Source of the DNA: Verrucomicrobiota bacterium
GTDB lineage: Bacteria > Verrucomicrobiota > Verrucomicrobiia > Chthoniobacterales > UBA10450
Assembly: GCA_003219225.1 (NCBI GenBank)
Contig: QHPZ01000048.1
Coordinates: 4,617 to 10,373, forward strand
DNA length: 5,757 bases
Direction of reading: 5' to 3'
Each line of letters begins with the position of its first letter. The stretch's first letter is position 1. A program made the position numbers and the translations under genes. This document shows, one piece after another, positions 4,937 through 5,757 of the stretch. The notes beneath the pieces are model-generated. The model did no database searches, had not been told where the DNA came from, and was given only the letters and a program-made list of their open reading frames with translations.

Positions 4937-5757
4937 TTAGTCGGGCAAGCCAACTTTTTGAACCAGTTCTTGGAAGCGTTCGTCCGAGCGGAGTGAGTCG
5001 AACATCGGCACTGTTTTGAAATCGATGACGTGCTGCGTGTGTTCGTCGTAGGTCTTTTGCGAGAGCGCGATGGCTTTGTCTTTATCGCCGAGTCCCGTGT
5101 AAATCCAGGCGAAATGATATGGCGGCACATATTGCTTTTCGGCCAGCCGTTTCAAATCATCCAGTGTTCTTAACGCTTCAACGCGCCTGCCGGCCACTCC
5201 ATAAACATAACCCAGTCCCGCCAGGTAATCGCTGCCGCGCCCCCGCGCTTTTTGCATCTCGCTAATGGCTTCTTCGTGGCGTCCAAGCGCAGAATAGGAC
5301 AGCGCGAGATCAAAATGGGCCAGCGTGAAGTTCGGATCGAGCTCCAATGCTTTCCGATATTGAGCTATGGCTTCTTCGTAGCGATGGCCGAGATAGTAAA
5401 CCCAACCAAAGTCCGTGTTGATAATCAGCGAGAGAGGATCGAGTTCGCGAGCGCGCTCGGCATGTGCCAGGGCCTCCGCATTTCTTCCAATCAGTGCGAG
5501 GGCGAGCCCAAGACCGTGATGCGCGGGCGCATAGCCAGGATTAATTGCGATCGCGCGCTCGAGTTCGGCAAGGCTTTCTCTCCACCTCCATTGGAAGGAG
5601 TAGACCTCAGCCATCGCCGCATGAGCTTCAGCCAAGGAACTGTCAAGCTCGATAGCTTTAGTGGCGGCCGTCTGCAACTCAGGTACGGCCTCACTCGCTG
5701 GCATCGGAACATACCAGACCGCGAGCTTGTAAGACTCGGCCAGATCACAATAGGCTA
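4937..5757 (-). CDS. TPR-repeat C-terminal region of a larger protein (5' end outside window)
   Basis: The frame is open to the right edge, giving 272 visible residues that end at TAA 4939-4937. About six tetratricopeptide units are visible (roughly 41-74, 75-108, 109-142, 143-175, 176-206 and 210-243), with classic stretches such as YEEAIAQYRKALELDPNF (126-143). The block AHHGLGL (78-84), LDPLSLIINTDFGWVYY (106-122) and the closing MFDSLRSDERFQELVQKVGLP (251-271) match the C-terminal half of large signalling proteins in soil bacteria. In those, an N-terminal winged-helix (CadC/OmpR-type), Ser/Thr kinase or adenylate cyclase domain is followed by TPRs. I therefore infer that the internal ATG at 5704 is not the true start: AYCDLAESY before it already fits the family. 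Which effector domain is attached cannot be seen. It is convergent with the plus-strand genes and probably unrelated to them. Confidence 0.88.
   Translation of the reverse strand, partial: AYCDLAESYKLAVWYVPMPASEAVPELQTAATKAIELDSSLAEAHAAMAEVYSFQWRWRESLAELERAIAINPGYAPAHHGLGLALALIGRNAEALAHAERARELDPLSLIINTDFGWVYYLGHRYEEAIAQYRKALELDPNFTLAHFDLALSYSALGRHEEAISEMQKARGRGSDYLAGLGYVYGVAGRRVEALRTLDDLKRLAEKQYVPPYHFAWIYTGLGDKDKAIALSQKTYDEHTQHVIDFKTVPMFDSLRSDERFQELVQKVGLPD

Noticed and set aside
4796..4996. Plus-strand ORF of 66 codons
   Set aside because: It runs into the TPR gene on the opposite strand and has no recognisable pattern or ribosome site.

Overview
The window is about 57-60% G+C by eye and encodes bacterial proteins throughout. 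The gene set, the weak or absent Shine-Dalgarno sequences and the 7-base tandem repeats at gene junctions suggest a soil or freshwater Verrucomicrobiota bacterium, perhaps Chthoniobacterales-like. This assignment rests on general recall of such genomes, not on a search, and is only moderately secure.

Layout. (1) 1-979, minus strand: the N-terminal 294 codons of a multi-spanning GT39/Agl23-like (TIGR03663-type) membrane protein, followed by an apparent frameshift near 98-100; the gene runs off the left edge. (2) 972-2938, plus strand: rmlB and rmlD, which catalyse the dehydratase and final reductase steps of dTDP-L-rhamnose synthesis. Their 110-bp spacer holds a palindromic element built from 7-mers. 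(3) 2935-4491, plus strand: a tightly packed trio of an exported DUF1573 protein, a membrane-anchored rhodanese and a MauE/DoxX-like membrane protein. It is joined to rmlD by a 4-base ATGA overlap. (4) 4507-4653, plus strand: a 48-codon highly basic protein. (5) 4654-4936: a non-coding gap between convergent genes with one good hairpin. (6) 4937-5757, minus strand: the C-terminal TPR part of a larger protein that continues past the right edge.

How the genes may work together. The Agl23-like protein and RmlB/RmlD point to cell-surface glycan synthesis. rmlA and rmlC are not in the window. The DUF1573-rhodanese-MauE trio looks like an envelope sulfur or thiol-redox module: each protein carries a close cysteine pair, and predicted topology places all three pairs on the periplasmic side. 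This is an inference.

The most notable points are the heptamer repeats at two different gene junctions, the three-gene cysteine module with a MauE protein that seems to lack its last helix, the likely frameshift in the left-edge gene, and divergent start codons that share one 8-bp palindrome. I see no CRISPR array, tRNA, rRNA or insertion sequence.
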